Source of the DNA: Xanthomonas sontii
GTDB taxonomy: Bacteria > Pseudomonadota > Gammaproteobacteria > Xanthomonadales > Xanthomonadaceae
Length of the DNA stretch: 64,000 nt
Direction: 5' to 3'
Assembly (NCBI RefSeq): GCF_040529055.1
Contig: NZ_CP132342.1
Span: 1,017,001-1,081,000, forward strand
This document shows, in pieces, positions 36,875-46,607 of the stretch. Position 1 is the first letter of the stretch. The number at the start of each line of letters is the position of its first letter. Made by a program: the position numbers and the translations under genes. Below the pieces are notes generated by a model. It did no database searches. It worked only from the letters and a program-made list of their open reading frames with translations, and was not told where the DNA came from.

Positions 36875-37085
36875 GCACGCACGCCGGCCAGATCCGGCGT
36901 CTTCCTGCGGCGCGCCGCACATGCAGGAAGGGGATTGCCGCCGGCGTTGCGCCGTGGATCGTCTACACGGGCACGCGCAAACTGCTACCGATTGCCGTGA
37001 TGCAACATTGTTGGCTGGGTACAGTCGCCGCCGACGTGCGCGTCGCGGAAGCGGACGCTGCACGCAATCGGACAGGAGACAGAGA

Positions 37086-37574
37086 GTGAAAGCGATGGCG
37101 ATGGCGATGCTGTTGACGGCGATGAGCGTGCCTGGTGCGCATGCGGAAGACCTGACCACGTCCGCGGACGGCAAGACGCTGACGGTCGGATTCGGCCAGC
37201 CCACCTGGAAGCAGGTGCTGCACTACCGCAAGCTGTACGACAAGAAGCCGTTCCCCGATGCGGAGATCTACTACTACAGCAACGGCATGTACAAGATCAT
37301 CTCGCAGGGCGAGAACCACTACGGCGTGTACGTGCTGCAGGGCAGCTTCGAGGACCAGACCTACACGATCCGCTTCATCTCGCTGCCGTCCGAGGACTGG
37401 GGCAACAAGACCGCCTTCCACCAGCTGACGTTCATCCGTGGCGAGGACAGGAACGTCTTCATCCAGAACGCGATCGTCGACACCGGCGAGGCCATCGCCC
37501 AGCAGAACGGCACCTACACCCTGGAAAAGAACACCGTGACCAATCCGGTGCCGACGGCGTGGAAGCACCGCTGA
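37086..37574 (+). CDS. Secreted protein of unknown function within the ole region
   Basis: The 162-residue product starts at GTG, eight bases after CAGGAG; a later ATG (37095) is also possible. It has a signal peptide (AMAMLLTAMSVPGAHA) and a mature beta-rich domain of about 140 residues with many Tyr and Asn: KTLTVGFGQPTWKQVLHYRK, DAEIYYYSNGMYKIISQGENHYGVYVLQGSF, TYTIRFISLPSED. I do not recognise the family. There is no Cys in the mature part. It lies between oleB and a minus-strand YkgJ-like gene, and nothing in it links it to olefin synthesis. Confidence 0.75.
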   Translation: MKAMAMAMLLTAMSVPGAHAEDLTTSADGKTLTVGFGQPTWKQVLHYRKLYDKKPFPDAEIYYYSNGMYKIISQGENHYGVYVLQGSFEDQTYTIRFISLPSEDWGNKTAFHQLTFIRGEDRNVFIQNAIVDTGEAIAQQNGTYTLEKNTVTNPVPTAWKHR

Positions 37575-37751
37575 GCCGATGCGGCGCGCGTCCGCCGTGC
37601 TTCGGATGCCGCCAGGATGGGCGTTTGCAGGAGTTTGCGTAGGAGCGGCTACAGCCGCGACCGGGCGTTGCCGGGAACGCGGATCGCGGCTGGTCCCGCG
37701 GCGACAAGGGCAGATGCTACGGCCCCCCTGCCGTGTTGGCGCCGCCGCCGC

Positions 37752-38126
37752 TCAGGCGTCCGGTAGATTGCGTTCGACTACGCCGTCCCAGTCGGCCAGG
37801 GTCAGCAGCGGCAGGCCGTGCGCCAGCCGCGACTTGTCGCACTGCGCGCTGCGTTCGCCGAACTCCAGCGAGGCCGGCACCGCGGCGCACACCGACGGCC
37901 GCCGCTCGTGGATGCTGCAGCGACTGTAGCGGCCGATGTCCGCGTCCAGGGCGATGCAGCGCGGCTGCGCCTGCGAGGTGCCACGCATCACCCGCTCATG
38001 GGTGCGCAGCGGTTCGGTCAGCTCGAACGGGACCCTGCCGCCCAGCGCGGGATCGGCTTCGCTCCAGTGGAAACTGACGCGGAAGTAGGCGCAGCAGGCG
38101 CCGCAGGTGAGGCAGGGATGGGACAT
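37752..38126 (-). CDS. YkgJ-family cysteine-cluster protein
   Basis: The 124-residue cytosolic protein belongs to the YkgJ/UPF0153 group, thought to chelate zinc or iron. The N-terminal cluster CLTCGACCAYFRV follows MSHP directly, and later cysteines occur in PRCIALDADIGRYSRCSIHERRPSVC and CDKSRL. The frame is open for another 83 codons upstream, but that part is low-complexity and the Cys cluster sits at the N-terminus in this family. The gene stands on the opposite strand between oleB and oleC, with about 145 bases to the oleC start. Confidence 0.88.
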   Translation of the reverse strand: MSHPCLTCGACCAYFRVSFHWSEADPALGGRVPFELTEPLRTHERVMRGTSQAQPRCIALDADIGRYSRCSIHERRPSVCAAVPASLEFGERSAQCDKSRLAHGLPLLTLADWDGVVERNLPDA

Positions 38127-38271
38127 GGCGGCCGGGCCTTGCGCGGCGAACAGCGTGGGGGGCGCGGCATTCTGACCGAACCGGGGCGCGCTGCAAGCAC
38201 GCCGGCATTCAGCCGCGGCGGCCGCGGCCGGGGTGTCGGCTGCGGCCAGGCGCATCGGCGATAATCGGCGC

Positions 38272-39933
38272 ATGACCACGACCTGCAACATCGCGGCGAC
38301 GCTGCCGCGGCTGGCGCGCGAGCGCCCGGACCAGATCGCCATGCGCTGCCCCGGCCGGCCCGGCCCCGGCGGCATGGCCGCCTACGACGTGACCCTGAGC
38401 TATGCGCAGCTGGACGCGCGCAGCGATGCCATCGCCGCCGGCCTGGGCGCCTACGGCATCGGCCGCGGCACCCGCACGGTGGTGATGGTGCGGCCGTCGC
38501 CGGAGTTCTTCCTGCTCATGTTCGCGCTGTTCAAGGCCGGCGCGGTGCCGGTGCTGGTCGATCCGGGCATCGACCGGCGCGCGCTCAAGCAGTGCCTGGA
38601 CGAGGCGCAGCCGGAGGCCTTCATCGGCATTCCGCTGGCGCAACTGGCGCGGCGCCTGCTCGGCTGGGCGCGCTCGGCAAAGCGGATCGTCACCGTCGGC
38701 CGACGCTGGGCCTGGGGCGGCACCACGCTGGCGCGGATCGAGCGCGCCGGCCAGGGCGCCGGCAGCCAGCTCGCAGACACGGCCGCGGACGACGTCGCCG
38801 CGATCCTGTTCACCAGCGGCTCCACCGGCGTGCCAAAGGGCGTGGTCTACCGGCACCGGCATTTCGTCGGCCAGATCGAGCTGATGCGCAATGCCTTCGA
38901 CATGCAGCCTGGCGGGATCGACCTGCCGACTTTCCCGCCGTTCGCGCTGTTCGACCCGGCGCTGGGGCTGACCTCGGTGATCCCGGACATGGACCCGACG
39001 CGTCCGGCCAAGGTCGATCCGCGCAAGCTGCACGATGCGATGCAGCGCTTCGGCGTGACCCAGCTGTTCGGCTCGCCGGCGCTGATGCGGGTGCTGGCCG
39101 ACTACGGCAAGCCGTTGACCAACGTGCGCTGCGCCACCTCGGCCGGCGCGCCGGTGCCGCCGGACGTGGTGGCGCGGATCCGCAGCCTGCTGCCGGAGGA
39201 CGGTCAGTTCTGGACGCCCTACGGCGCCACCGAGTGCCTGCCGGTGGCGGTGATCGAGGGCCGCGAGCTGCAGGACACGCGTGCGGCGACCGAGCGCGGT
39301 GCCGGCACCTGCGTCGGCACGGTGGTGCCGCCCAACCAGGTGCGCATCATCGCCATCGACGACGCCGCGATTCCCGAGTGGAGCGGCGTGCGCGAAGTCC
39401 CCACCGGCACCGTCGGCGAGATCACCGTCGCCGGGCCGACCGCCACCGACACCTATTTCAACCGCGATGCGGCCACGCGCCTGGCCAAGATCCGCGAACG
39501 CCTGGACGACGGCAGCGAGCGCGTCGTGCACCGCATGGGCGACGTCGGCTATTTCGACGCGCAGGGCCGGCTGTGGTTCTGCGGGCGCAAGACCCAGCGC
39601 GTGGAAACCGCGCAGGGGCCGCTGTACACCGAACAGGTGGAGCCGATCTTCAACGCGCTGCCGGGCATCGGCCGCACCGCCCTGGTCGGCATCGGCGCGC
39701 CGGGGCAGCAGCGCCCGGTGCTGTGCTACGAGCTGGAAGTGGGCGCCATGCTCTCGAGCGGTCCTGAACTGCAGGCGCTGCAGCAGCGACTGCGCGATAC
39801 CGCCGCCGCGCATGCGCACACGGCCGGCATCGTCGATTTCCTGAGCCACCCGGGCTTTCCGGTGGACATCCGCCACAACGCCAAGATCGGCCGCGAGAAG
39901 CTGGCGCTGTGGGCAGCGGAACAGCGCAAATGA
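38272..39933 (+). CDS. oleC: Beta-lactone synthetase OleC
   Basis: OleC adenylates 2-alkyl-3-hydroxy acids from OleD and closes them to cis-beta-lactones. The 553 residues have the acyl-adenylate (ANL) fold: the P-loop LFTSGSTGVPKGVVY, the YGATE motif, MGDVGYFDAQGRLWFCGRK with the ATP-ribose Asp, and a C-terminal subdomain in which the catalytic Lys lies in RHNAKIGREKL. The first ATG after the upstream gap that gives the family N-terminus is at 38272. It is followed by oleD after 100 bases in the same direction. Confidence 0.94.
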   Translation: MTTTCNIAATLPRLARERPDQIAMRCPGRPGPGGMAAYDVTLSYAQLDARSDAIAAGLGAYGIGRGTRTVVMVRPSPEFFLLMFALFKAGAVPVLVDPGIDRRALKQCLDEAQPEAFIGIPLAQLARRLLGWARSAKRIVTVGRRWAWGGTTLARIERAGQGAGSQLADTAADDVAAILFTSGSTGVPKGVVYRHRHFVGQIELMRNAFDMQPGGIDLPTFPPFALFDPALGLTSVIPDMDPTRPAKVDPRKLHDAMQRFGVTQLFGSPALMRVLADYGKPLTNVRCATSAGAPVPPDVVARIRSLLPEDGQFWTPYGATECLPVAVIEGRELQDTRAATERGAGTCVGTVVPPNQVRIIAIDDAAIPEWSGVREVPTGTVGEITVAGPTATDTYFNRDAATRLAKIRERLDDGSERVVHRMGDVGYFDAQGRLWFCGRKTQRVETAQGPLYTEQVEPIFNALPGIGRTALVGIGAPGQQRPVLCYELEVGAMLSSGPELQALQQRLRDTAAAHAHTAGIVDFLSHPGFPVDIRHNAKIGREKLALWAAEQRK

Positions 39934-40033
39934 GCGCGCGCAGCATGTGCACCGGCGCGCTTGCGCAGCAGGACACCATTGGCGCGGCGCATGGCCGGCC
40001 CCAGAATGGCCGCCCTGATCATGGAGTGTGGCG

Positions 40034-41044
40034 ATGAAGATCGTGGTGACCGGTGGCGGTGGATTCCTGGGCCAGGCGCTGTGCCGCGGGTTGGTGGCGC
40101 GCGGGCACCAGGTGGTCAGCTACAACCGCGGGCACTACCCGGAACTGCAGGCCTTGGGCGTGGCCCAGGTGCGGGGCGACCTGGTCGACGCGCAGGCGCT
40201 GCAGCATGCGCTGGCCGGCGCCGATGCGGTGTTCCACAACGCCGCCAAGGCCGGCGCCTGGGGCAGCTACGACAGCTACTACCAGCCCAACGTGGTCGGC
40301 ACCGAGAACGTGCTGGCGGCCTGCCGCCTGCACGGCGTGTCGCGCTTGGTCTACACCTCCACACCGAGCGTGACCCACCGCGCCACCCATCCGGTCGAAG
40401 GCCTGGGCGCGGACCAGGTGCCCTACGGCGAGGATTTCCAGGCGCCGTACGCGGCGACCAAGGCGATCGCCGAGCGCATGGTGCTCGCGGCCAACGACGC
40501 GCAGCTGGCGGTGGTGGCGCTGCGCCCGCGGCTGATCTGGGGGCCGGGCGACAACCAGATCCTGCCCAAGCTGGTCGCGCGGGCGCAGGCCGGGCGCGTG
40601 CGCCTGGTCGGCAGCGGCGACAACAAGGTCGATTCCACCTACATCGACAACGCCGCACAGGCGCACTTCGATGCCTTCGAGCACCTGGCGGTGGGCGCGC
40701 CCTGCGCCGGCAAGGCCTACTTCATCTCCAACGGCGAGCCGTTGCCGATGCGCGTGCTGCTCAACAAGCTGCTCGCCGCGGTCGGCGCGCCGACGGTGAC
40801 CAGGACGCTTTCGTTCAAGGCCGCCTACCGCATCGGTGCCGCCTGCGAGACCCTGTGGCCGCTGCTGCGCCTGCGCGGCGAGCCGCCGCTGACGCGGTTC
40901 CTCGCCGAGCAGCTGTGCACCCCGCACTGGTACAGCATGGAGCCGGCGCGGCGCGACTTCGGCTACGTGCCGCAGGTAAGCATCGAGCAGGGACTGCAGC
41001 GGCTGGCGTCGTCATGGCGCCACGACACGTCCGTCACCCGCTGA
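40034..41044 (+). CDS. oleD: 2-alkyl-3-oxoalkanoate reductase OleD
   Basis: OleD reduces the beta-keto acid from OleA with NADPH. The 336-residue extended short-chain dehydrogenase has the nucleotide-binding motif [15 protein letters not shown], the [12 protein letters not shown] segment, the substrate-region Ser in YTSTPSVTH, and the catalytic Y-x-x-x-K in [15 protein letters not shown] is seven bases before the ATG at 40034; the in-frame GTG six bases earlier is too close to it. With oleC upstream it forms the second half of the olefin cluster. OleB, OleC and OleD are known to form a multi-enzyme assembly in Xanthomonas. Confidence 0.95.
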   Translation: MKIVVTGGGGFLGQALCRGLVARGHQVVSYNRGHYPELQALGVAQVRGDLVDAQALQHALAGADAVFHNAAKAGAWGSYDSYYQPNVVGTENVLAACRLHGVSRLVYTSTPSVTHRATHPVEGLGADQVPYGEDFQAPYAATKAIAERMVLAANDAQLAVVALRPRLIWGPGDNQILPKLVARAQAGRVRLVGSGDNKVDSTYIDNAAQAHFDAFEHLAVGAPCAGKAYFISNGEPLPMRVLLNKLLAAVGAPTVTRTLSFKAAYRIGAACETLWPLLRLRGEPPLTRFLAEQLCTPHWYSMEPARRDFGYVPQVSIEQGLQRLASSWRHDTSVTR

Positions 41045-41107
41045 CGACCACGCGTTTCCGAAGATGATGCCGCGCCGATTCGGCACGACAACCTTCTGGA
41101 CATTGCC

Positions 41108-41266
41108 ATGCTGCATTACGCCATCATCTTCTTCGTGATCGCCATCATCGCCGCCGTGCTCGGTTTCAGCGGCATCGCCGGCGCGGCGACCAACATCGCC
41201 TGGATCCTGTTCGTCGTGTTCCTGATCCTGGCGGTGATCTCGATGTTCCGCCGCGGCAAGGTGTAG
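41108..41266 (+). CDS. DUF1328 small membrane protein
   Basis: A 52-residue product with two hydrophobic helices joined by a Gly/Ala turn: [52 protein letters not shown]. This is the full UPF0391/DUF1328 pattern, in which the GxAGxAxxIA turn and the basic end are constant. The function is unknown; members are often stress-induced. A strong hairpin ends the transcript 26 bases after the stop. The gene is short and easily missed. Confidence 0.9.
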   Translation: MLHYAIIFFVIAIIAAVLGFSGIAGAATNIAWILFVVFLILAVISMFRRGKV

Positions 41267-41291
41267 TCCGCCGCGACAATCCAACGTCGAT

Positions 41292-41324
41292 ACTTGCCCG
41301 CGGCGCCCTGCGTCGCGGGCAAGT
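41292..41324 (+). terminator. Terminator after the DUF1328 gene
   Basis: ACTTGCCCGCG and CGCGGGCAAGT form a perfect eleven-base-pair stem with an eleven-base loop, followed by CGTTTCT. Confidence 0.75.
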
Positions 41325-41444
41325 CGTTTCTGGGCTCCGCGCCGCGAGGGCGCCTGCCGCCCGGAGGCAGCGCGATGGGGCAGGGCTGGACGTTCCGCTC
41401 GGCGCTTGTCACCATCCTCCGCTCAGGGGACAGGGGCGGATCGA

Positions 41445-43400
41445 ATGCGAGCGTGGATCGTGTGGGCAGGCCTTGCGCTTGCGGGGAGCGCGTGCGCGCA
41501 GGTGCCGCCGGTGGACCTGGCGCCGTATCTGCAGCGCGACCAGTTCGACCGGGTCAAGATCTCCCCGACTGGCGCCTACTATGCAGTGATCGCACCGCTC
41601 GAGGACCGCACCGTGCTGGCGGTGATCCGGCGCAGCGACAAGCAGGTCTCGGCCAAGATCATGGGCCAGGCCGATTCGGTGGTGCACGACTACTGGTGGG
41701 CCAGCGACGAGCGCATCGTGGTGTCGATGGCCGAGCGCCTGGGCGCACTGGACCGCCCCGTGGCGATCGGCCAGCTGCATGCCATCGATGCCGACGGCAA
41801 GAATGCGCGCTTGCTGGCCAGCCCCTACGGGCTCAACGACAGCGTCAACGGCGTCACCTACAAGGCCGGCCTGGATCCGTCGGTGTTCATGCTCGACACC
41901 TTGCCGGACGACCCGCGCGCGGTGCTGGTGTCGGTGGTGGAGCAGACCAAGGACCCCACCGTGCATGTGGACAGGCTCGACATCTACAACCACCGACGCA
42001 CGCCGGTGGCGCGCGCCCCGGTGGCGCGTGCGGACTTCGTCACCGACCACGGCGGCCACGTGCGCTTCGCGCAGGGTGCCGAGACCGGCAGCACGGTCAA
42101 CAAGCTGTTCTACCGCAACGATGACGCCAGTCCGTGGCGGCTGATCAACGACGAAGCCAGCAGCGGGCATCGCAGCTTCCCGCTGGGCTTTTCCGCGAAC
42201 GACAGGATCGCCTACCTGCAGGTGGAGCAGGTCGAAGGACCCGATGCGGTGGTGGCATGGGATCCGCAGAGCGACCGGTCCACGCCGCTGCTGCGTGACG
42301 CGAAGGTCGATCCCTACCAGGTGTTGCGCGACCTCGATGGCCGCACCCCGATCGGCGTGTCGTTCATGAGCGACCGTGTGCACAACCGCTTCTTCGACGA
42401 GACCGCGCCGACGGCGCGGCTGTACCGCGCGCTGGAGCAGGCCTTCAATGGCGATGCGGTGTACATCACCTCCGCCACCGCCGATCGGCGCCTGCTGATG
42501 CTCTATGTGTGGAGCGATCGCAACAACGGCGATTACTTTCTGTTCGACACCGTCGACAAATCGGCCAAGCGGGTGTTCAGCCGTCGCGAATGGTTCGTGC
42601 CGGAGCGGATGCCGTCGACCCGCGAGGTCGCCTTCAAGGCCAGGGATGGGATGGCCCTGTACGGTTATCTGACCCTGCCGCTGCAGGCGCCGGCCGGCAA
42701 GCCGCTGCCGATGGTGCTGTTGCCACATGGCGGGCCGTTCGGCCTCTTCGATGGCTGGGAATTCGACGACGATGCGCAGGTGCTGGCCGCAGCCGGCTAC
42801 GCGGTGTTGCGGGTGAACTACCGTGGCTCGGGCAACTACGGCCGCGCCTATACCCAGGCCGGTGCCCGGGAGTGGGGCGGGCGCATGCAGGACGATCTCA
42901 CCGATGCCACCCGCTGGGCGATCGACCAGGGCATCGCCGATGGCGCGCGTATCTGCATCTACGGCGCCAGCTACGGCGCCTATGCCGCGCTGATGGGCGC
43001 GGCGAAGGAGCCGGACCTGTACCGTTGCGCGGCCGGCTACGTCGGCGTCTACGACCTGGAAACGATGTACCGCGACCAGGCCAGGTACGCGCGCTGGACC
43101 AAGGCCTGGGCCGGCGACTGGCTGGGCGAACGCGACAGCCTGGCGGCGCGGTCGCCGGTCAATCTGGCTGCGCGCATCCGCGTGCCGGTGTTCCTGGCGG
43201 CCGGCGGCAAGGACGAGCGTGCGCCGATCGAACACACCGAGCGCATGGAAAAGGCGTTGAAGAAGGCCGGGGTGCCGGTGGAGTCGTTGTATTTCCCCAA
43301 CGAGGGCCACGGCTTCTATACCGAGCCGCACCGGCGCGCCTATTACACGCAGTTGCTGGCGTTCCTGAGCAAGCACCTGGGCGGCGCGCAGGCGCAGTAG
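41445..43400 (+). CDS. S9-family prolyl oligopeptidase-like peptidase, exported
   Basis: The 651-residue protein has a short signal peptide (IVWAGLALAGSACA), a beta-propeller domain of about 380 residues and a C-terminal alpha/beta-hydrolase domain. The catalytic Ser509 lies in YGASYGAYAAL, the Asp in AGGKDERAPI and the His in NEGHGFY; the oxyanion region is PHGGPFG. It probably trims peptides in the periplasm, like the S9C acylaminoacyl-peptidase group. The upstream in-frame ATG at 41406 would bury the signal sequence, so 41445 was chosen. It stands alone between DUF1328 and ubiJ. Confidence 0.93.
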   Translation: MRAWIVWAGLALAGSACAQVPPVDLAPYLQRDQFDRVKISPTGAYYAVIAPLEDRTVLAVIRRSDKQVSAKIMGQADSVVHDYWWASDERIVVSMAERLGALDRPVAIGQLHAIDADGKNARLLASPYGLNDSVNGVTYKAGLDPSVFMLDTLPDDPRAVLVSVVEQTKDPTVHVDRLDIYNHRRTPVARAPVARADFVTDHGGHVRFAQGAETGSTVNKLFYRNDDASPWRLINDEASSGHRSFPLGFSANDRIAYLQVEQVEGPDAVVAWDPQSDRSTPLLRDAKVDPYQVLRDLDGRTPIGVSFMSDRVHNRFFDETAPTARLYRALEQAFNGDAVYITSATADRRLLMLYVWSDRNNGDYFLFDTVDKSAKRVFSRREWFVPERMPSTREVAFKARDGMALYGYLTLPLQAPAGKPLPMVLLPHGGPFGLFDGWEFDDDAQVLAAAGYAVLRVNYRGSGNYGRAYTQAGAREWGGRMQDDLTDATRWAIDQGIADGARICIYGASYGAYAALMGAAKEPDLYRCAAGYVGVYDLETMYRDQARYARWTKAWAGDWLGERDSLAARSPVNLAARIRVPVFLAAGGKDERAPIEHTERMEKALKKAGVPVESLYFPNEGHGFYTEPHRRAYYTQLLAFLSKHLGGAQAQ

Positions 43401-43479
43401 CGGCGCGCGGCGCAGCGGGCGGGACATCTGTCTCGCCCTGCGCACGGCCTGGCGACGTGTCTGCCGCTAGAATGCGGGG

Positions 43480-44130
43480 ATGTCTGGATCCCCCCTCGAT
43501 GCTCTCAAGCCCCTGGCCGGCCGCGCGCTGGAAGCGGCGCTCAATCGCGCGCTGGCGCTGGACCCGGAAACCGGCGAGGCCCTGCGCGACCTCGACGGCC
43601 AGCGCGTGGCGCTGACCCTGGAGGCGCCGGCACTGGCCCTGCAGATCCGCGTCGACGGCACCCAGCTGCGGGTCGGTCCGGTGGATCCGGCGCAGGAGCC
43701 GGAGCTGGCGGTGCGCAGCACCCTCGGCGGCCTGCTTGCGCAGTTGCCGTTCCTGGCGCAGGCGCGGCGCCCCGGCGGCCCCGGCGGCCCCGTCGGGCGG
43801 GTGCGGGTCTCCGGCGATGCCGAACTGGCGCGGCGTCTGCAGCAGTTGGCGACGCGCTTCGATCCGGATTGGCAGCGGCCGTTCGTGCAGGTGTTCGGTG
43901 AGGTGCTTGGCGTGCAGGTGGCCAACACCGCGCGCTCGGCGCTGCAGCAGGCCCGGCGCAGTGCGCAGGATCTGGCGCAGAGCGCGGCCGAATATGTCAC
44001 CGAGGAGTCGCGCGACGTGGTCGCGCGCGCCGAGCTGGAGGCCTTCTACGACGACGTCGACGTGCTGCGCGACGACATCGAACGCCTGGCCGCGCGCGTG
44101 GCGCGGCTGCAGCCGGAGCGCGGCGCATGA
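43480..44130 (+). CDS. ubiJ: Ubiquinone biosynthesis accessory factor UbiJ
   Basis: UbiJ has an SCP2-type lipid-binding domain and helps the soluble Ubi complex hold polyprenylated intermediates. The 216 residues show the SCP2 domain in the first 125 ([47 protein letters not shown]) and a C-terminal coiled-coil segment rich in Glu, Asp and Arg. The stop overlaps the ubiB start by four bases (ATGA), so the two are translationally coupled. No ubiE is found next to it in this window, unlike in E. coli. Confidence 0.9.
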   Translation: MSGSPLDALKPLAGRALEAALNRALALDPETGEALRDLDGQRVALTLEAPALALQIRVDGTQLRVGPVDPAQEPELAVRSTLGGLLAQLPFLAQARRPGGPGGPVGRVRVSGDAELARRLQQLATRFDPDWQRPFVQVFGEVLGVQVANTARSALQQARRSAQDLAQSAAEYVTEESRDVVARAELEAFYDDVDVLRDDIERLAARVARLQPERGA

Positions 44131-45785
44131 AGGCGATGTTCCGCGCCAGCCGCATCGGCCGGGTGATCCTGCGCTACCGCCTGGACGACCTGCTCGACGG
44201 CACCCCGGCCGAGCGCTGGCTGCGCCTGGCCAAGCCGTTCGTGCCGCGCGCCAGCCCCGACATCGCCGCACAGTCGCGCGGCGCCCGCCTGCGCCTGGCG
44301 CTGCAGGACCTGGGGCCGATCTTCGTCAAGTTCGGGCAGATCCTCTCCACCCGCCGCGACCTGATGCCGCCGGACGTGGCCGAGGAACTGACCCTGCTGC
44401 AGGACCGGGTGCGCCCGTTCGACGGCGAGGCGGCGCGGCGCATCGTCGAGCAGGCGCTGGGCCGGCCGATCGCGGTGGCGTTCGCGACCTTCGATACCGA
44501 GCCGCTGGCCTCGGCCTCGATCGCGCAGGTGCACGCGGCGACGCTGCACGACGGCCGCGAAGTGGTGGTCAAGGTGCTGCGCCCGGACATCGAGCGGCAG
44601 ATCGACGCCGACATCGCCTTGCTGAAATCGGCTGCCGCGCTGGTCGAGCGCACCCATCCGCGCGCCGACAAGATCCGCCCGCGCGAGGTGGTGGCCGAGA
44701 TCGAGACCACCCTTGCCGCGGAGCTGGACCTGCAGCGCGAGGGCGCCAACGCCAGCGTGCTGCGCCGTTTCTGGCTGCACTCGGACGACCTCTACGTGCC
44801 CGAGGTGATCTGGACCCACACCGCCGAGCGCGCACTGACCCTGGAGCGGGTGCGCGGCATCCCCTCCGACGACATCGCCTCGCTGGACGCCGCCGGCATC
44901 GACCGCCGCGCGCTGGCGGCCAAGGGCGTGCGGGTGTTCTACACCCAGGTGTTCCGCGACAACTTCTTCCATGCCGATGCGCACGCCGGCAACATCTGGG
45001 TCGACAGCGACCCGGCGCGCCGCGACAACCCGCGCTTCATCGCGCTGGACTTCGGCATCATGGGTCAGCTCTCGCAGGAAGATCAGTACTACCTGGCCGA
45101 GAACTTCATGGCCATCTTCAACAAGGATTACCGGCGCATGGCCGAGCTGCACGTGGAGGCCGGCTGGATGCCGGCCAACGTGCGCATCGACGAGCTGGAG
45201 GCGGCGGCACGCTCGGTGTGCGAGCCGTACTTCACCCGGCCGCTGTCGCAGATCTCGCTGGCCGAGGTGCTGATCAAGCTGTTCCGCGTGGCCCAGCGCT
45301 ACCAGCTGACCCTGCAGCCGCAACTGATCCTGCTGCAGAAGACCCTGCTCAACATCGAAGGCGTCGGCCGCCAGCTCGATCCGGAACTGGACATCTGGGC
45401 GGTGGCGCGGCCGGTGCTCGAACGCATCCTCATCGAGCGCTACAGCCCGCAGCGCGCGCTGCACGAACTGCGCAAGCGCCTGCCGGAGATCATGACCCAC
45501 GCGCCGGACATGCCGCGGCTGATCCACGGCTGGCTGCGCCAGCAGGTCGAGGGCCGGCACGAACTGTCGATGCGCTCGCGCGACCTGTTCGAACTCAACC
45601 TGCTGGTGCGGCGCATGCAGCGGCGGGTGGTGGCGGCGATCGCCGGCGTCGGCCTGCTCACCGTGGCCACGCTGCTGTACGCGCTCGACGCGGGCGGGCC
45701 GCAGCTGGGCGGGGTGTCGCTGTGGGCCTGGATCAGCGGTGGTGCCGGCATCGCGGCCTTGCTGTCGGCGTGGTGGCGGCGCTGA
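44127..45785 (+). CDS. ubiB: Ubiquinone biosynthesis kinase-like protein UbiB
   Basis: UbiB is an atypical protein-kinase-like ATPase of the ABC1/ADCK family needed for coenzyme Q synthesis. The 552 residues contain the KxGQ motif ([16 protein letters not shown]), the Ala-rich loop that replaces the P-loop ([13 protein letters not shown]), the VVKVLRP lysine, the [10 protein letters not shown] catalytic segment and the DFGIMGQL metal motif. Two hydrophobic helices at the C-terminus ([38 protein letters not shown]) anchor it in the inner membrane. Confidence 0.96.
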   Translation: MKAMFRASRIGRVILRYRLDDLLDGTPAERWLRLAKPFVPRASPDIAAQSRGARLRLALQDLGPIFVKFGQILSTRRDLMPPDVAEELTLLQDRVRPFDGEAARRIVEQALGRPIAVAFATFDTEPLASASIAQVHAATLHDGREVVVKVLRPDIERQIDADIALLKSAAALVERTHPRADKIRPREVVAEIETTLAAELDLQREGANASVLRRFWLHSDDLYVPEVIWTHTAERALTLERVRGIPSDDIASLDAAGIDRRALAAKGVRVFYTQVFRDNFFHADAHAGNIWVDSDPARRDNPRFIALDFGIMGQLSQEDQYYLAENFMAIFNKDYRRMAELHVEAGWMPANVRIDELEAAARSVCEPYFTRPLSQISLAEVLIKLFRVAQRYQLTLQPQLILLQKTLLNIEGVGRQLDPELDIWAVARPVLERILIERYSPQRALHELRKRLPEIMTHAPDMPRLIHGWLRQQVEGRHELSMRSRDLFELNLLVRRMQRRVVAAIAGVGLLTVATLLYALDAGGPQLGGVSLWAWISGGAGIAALLSAWWRR

Positions 45786-45787
45786 GC

Positions 45788-46387
45788 GTGGCGGCGCTGG
45801 ATCGCGCGCGGCTGCACGCGGTGCGCGCCGAACTCGGTGAGGAAGGTCCGCGTCACGATGCAGGCCAGCCCGAGCGCGCGCAGCGCCTGCTCAATATCAC
45901 CCCGGAGACCGGCGAACTGCTGGCGGTGCTGGTGCGCGCCATGGGTGCGCGGCGGGTGCTGGAGATCGGCACGTCCAACGGCTATTCCACCCTGTGGCTG
46001 GCCGAGGCCGCGGCGGCACTGGGTGGCGGCGTGACCACGCTGGAATATGCCACGCACAAGATCGCGCTGGCGCGGCGCAACTTCGCCAGTGCCGGCGTGG
46101 AGGGCTGTGTCGATCTGATCCTCACCGATGCCGGTGCCTGGCTGGCCGATGCGGCGTCGGCCACGTTCGACCTGGTGTTCCTGGACGCCGAGCGCACGCT
46201 GTATTGCCACTGGTGGCCGCAACTGCGCCGGGTGCTGCGGCCGTGTGGGCTGCTGGTCGTGGACAACGCGCTGTCGCACGCGACGGAGATGGCGCCCTTC
46301 GCTGCGCTGTTGCAGGCCGATGCCGCGTTCACCTGCACCACGCTGCCCGTCGGCAACGGCGAACTGCTGGCGGTCAAGGACGCGTAG
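45788..46387 (+). CDS. O-methyltransferase-like SAM-dependent enzyme
   Basis: The 199-residue product has a class I methyltransferase fold of the cation-dependent O-methyltransferase (catechol/caffeoyl-CoA) type: AMGARRVLEIGTSNGYSTLWLAEA is motif I, VTTLEYATHKIALARRNF motif II, and FDLVFLDAERTLYCHWW holds the metal-region Asp. The substrate is unknown. Starts are uncertain: GTG codons at 45770, 45773 and 45788 are all in frame, the first two overlapping ubiB. It probably belongs to the ubiJ-ubiB transcription unit, but nothing shows that it acts on ubiquinone. Confidence 0.82.
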   Translation: MAALDRARLHAVRAELGEEGPRHDAGQPERAQRLLNITPETGELLAVLVRAMGARRVLEIGTSNGYSTLWLAEAAAALGGGVTTLEYATHKIALARRNFASAGVEGCVDLILTDAGAWLADAASATFDLVFLDAERTLYCHWWPQLRRVLRPCGLLVVDNALSHATEMAPFAALLQADAAFTCTTLPVGNGELLAVKDA

Positions 46388-46607
46388 GCGCAGCGCGGCG
46401 GCGTGCCTGCCCGCGACGTGCGTCGTCGGGTCAAGCAACCGTCGGCGCGAGCTGCAGCCACGTCGTCATCGGTGCCATGGGTGCCGTTGTCGTGAGCGAG
46501 GTCATGGCGCAGTGCAGCGGACACTGCCGCTCGGCGCCACCTGCATGCGCGCCTCGTTGCCTGCAATGCGCATTGTCGCGCCGCGGCACGGCGCGGATAA
46601 TCCGGCA

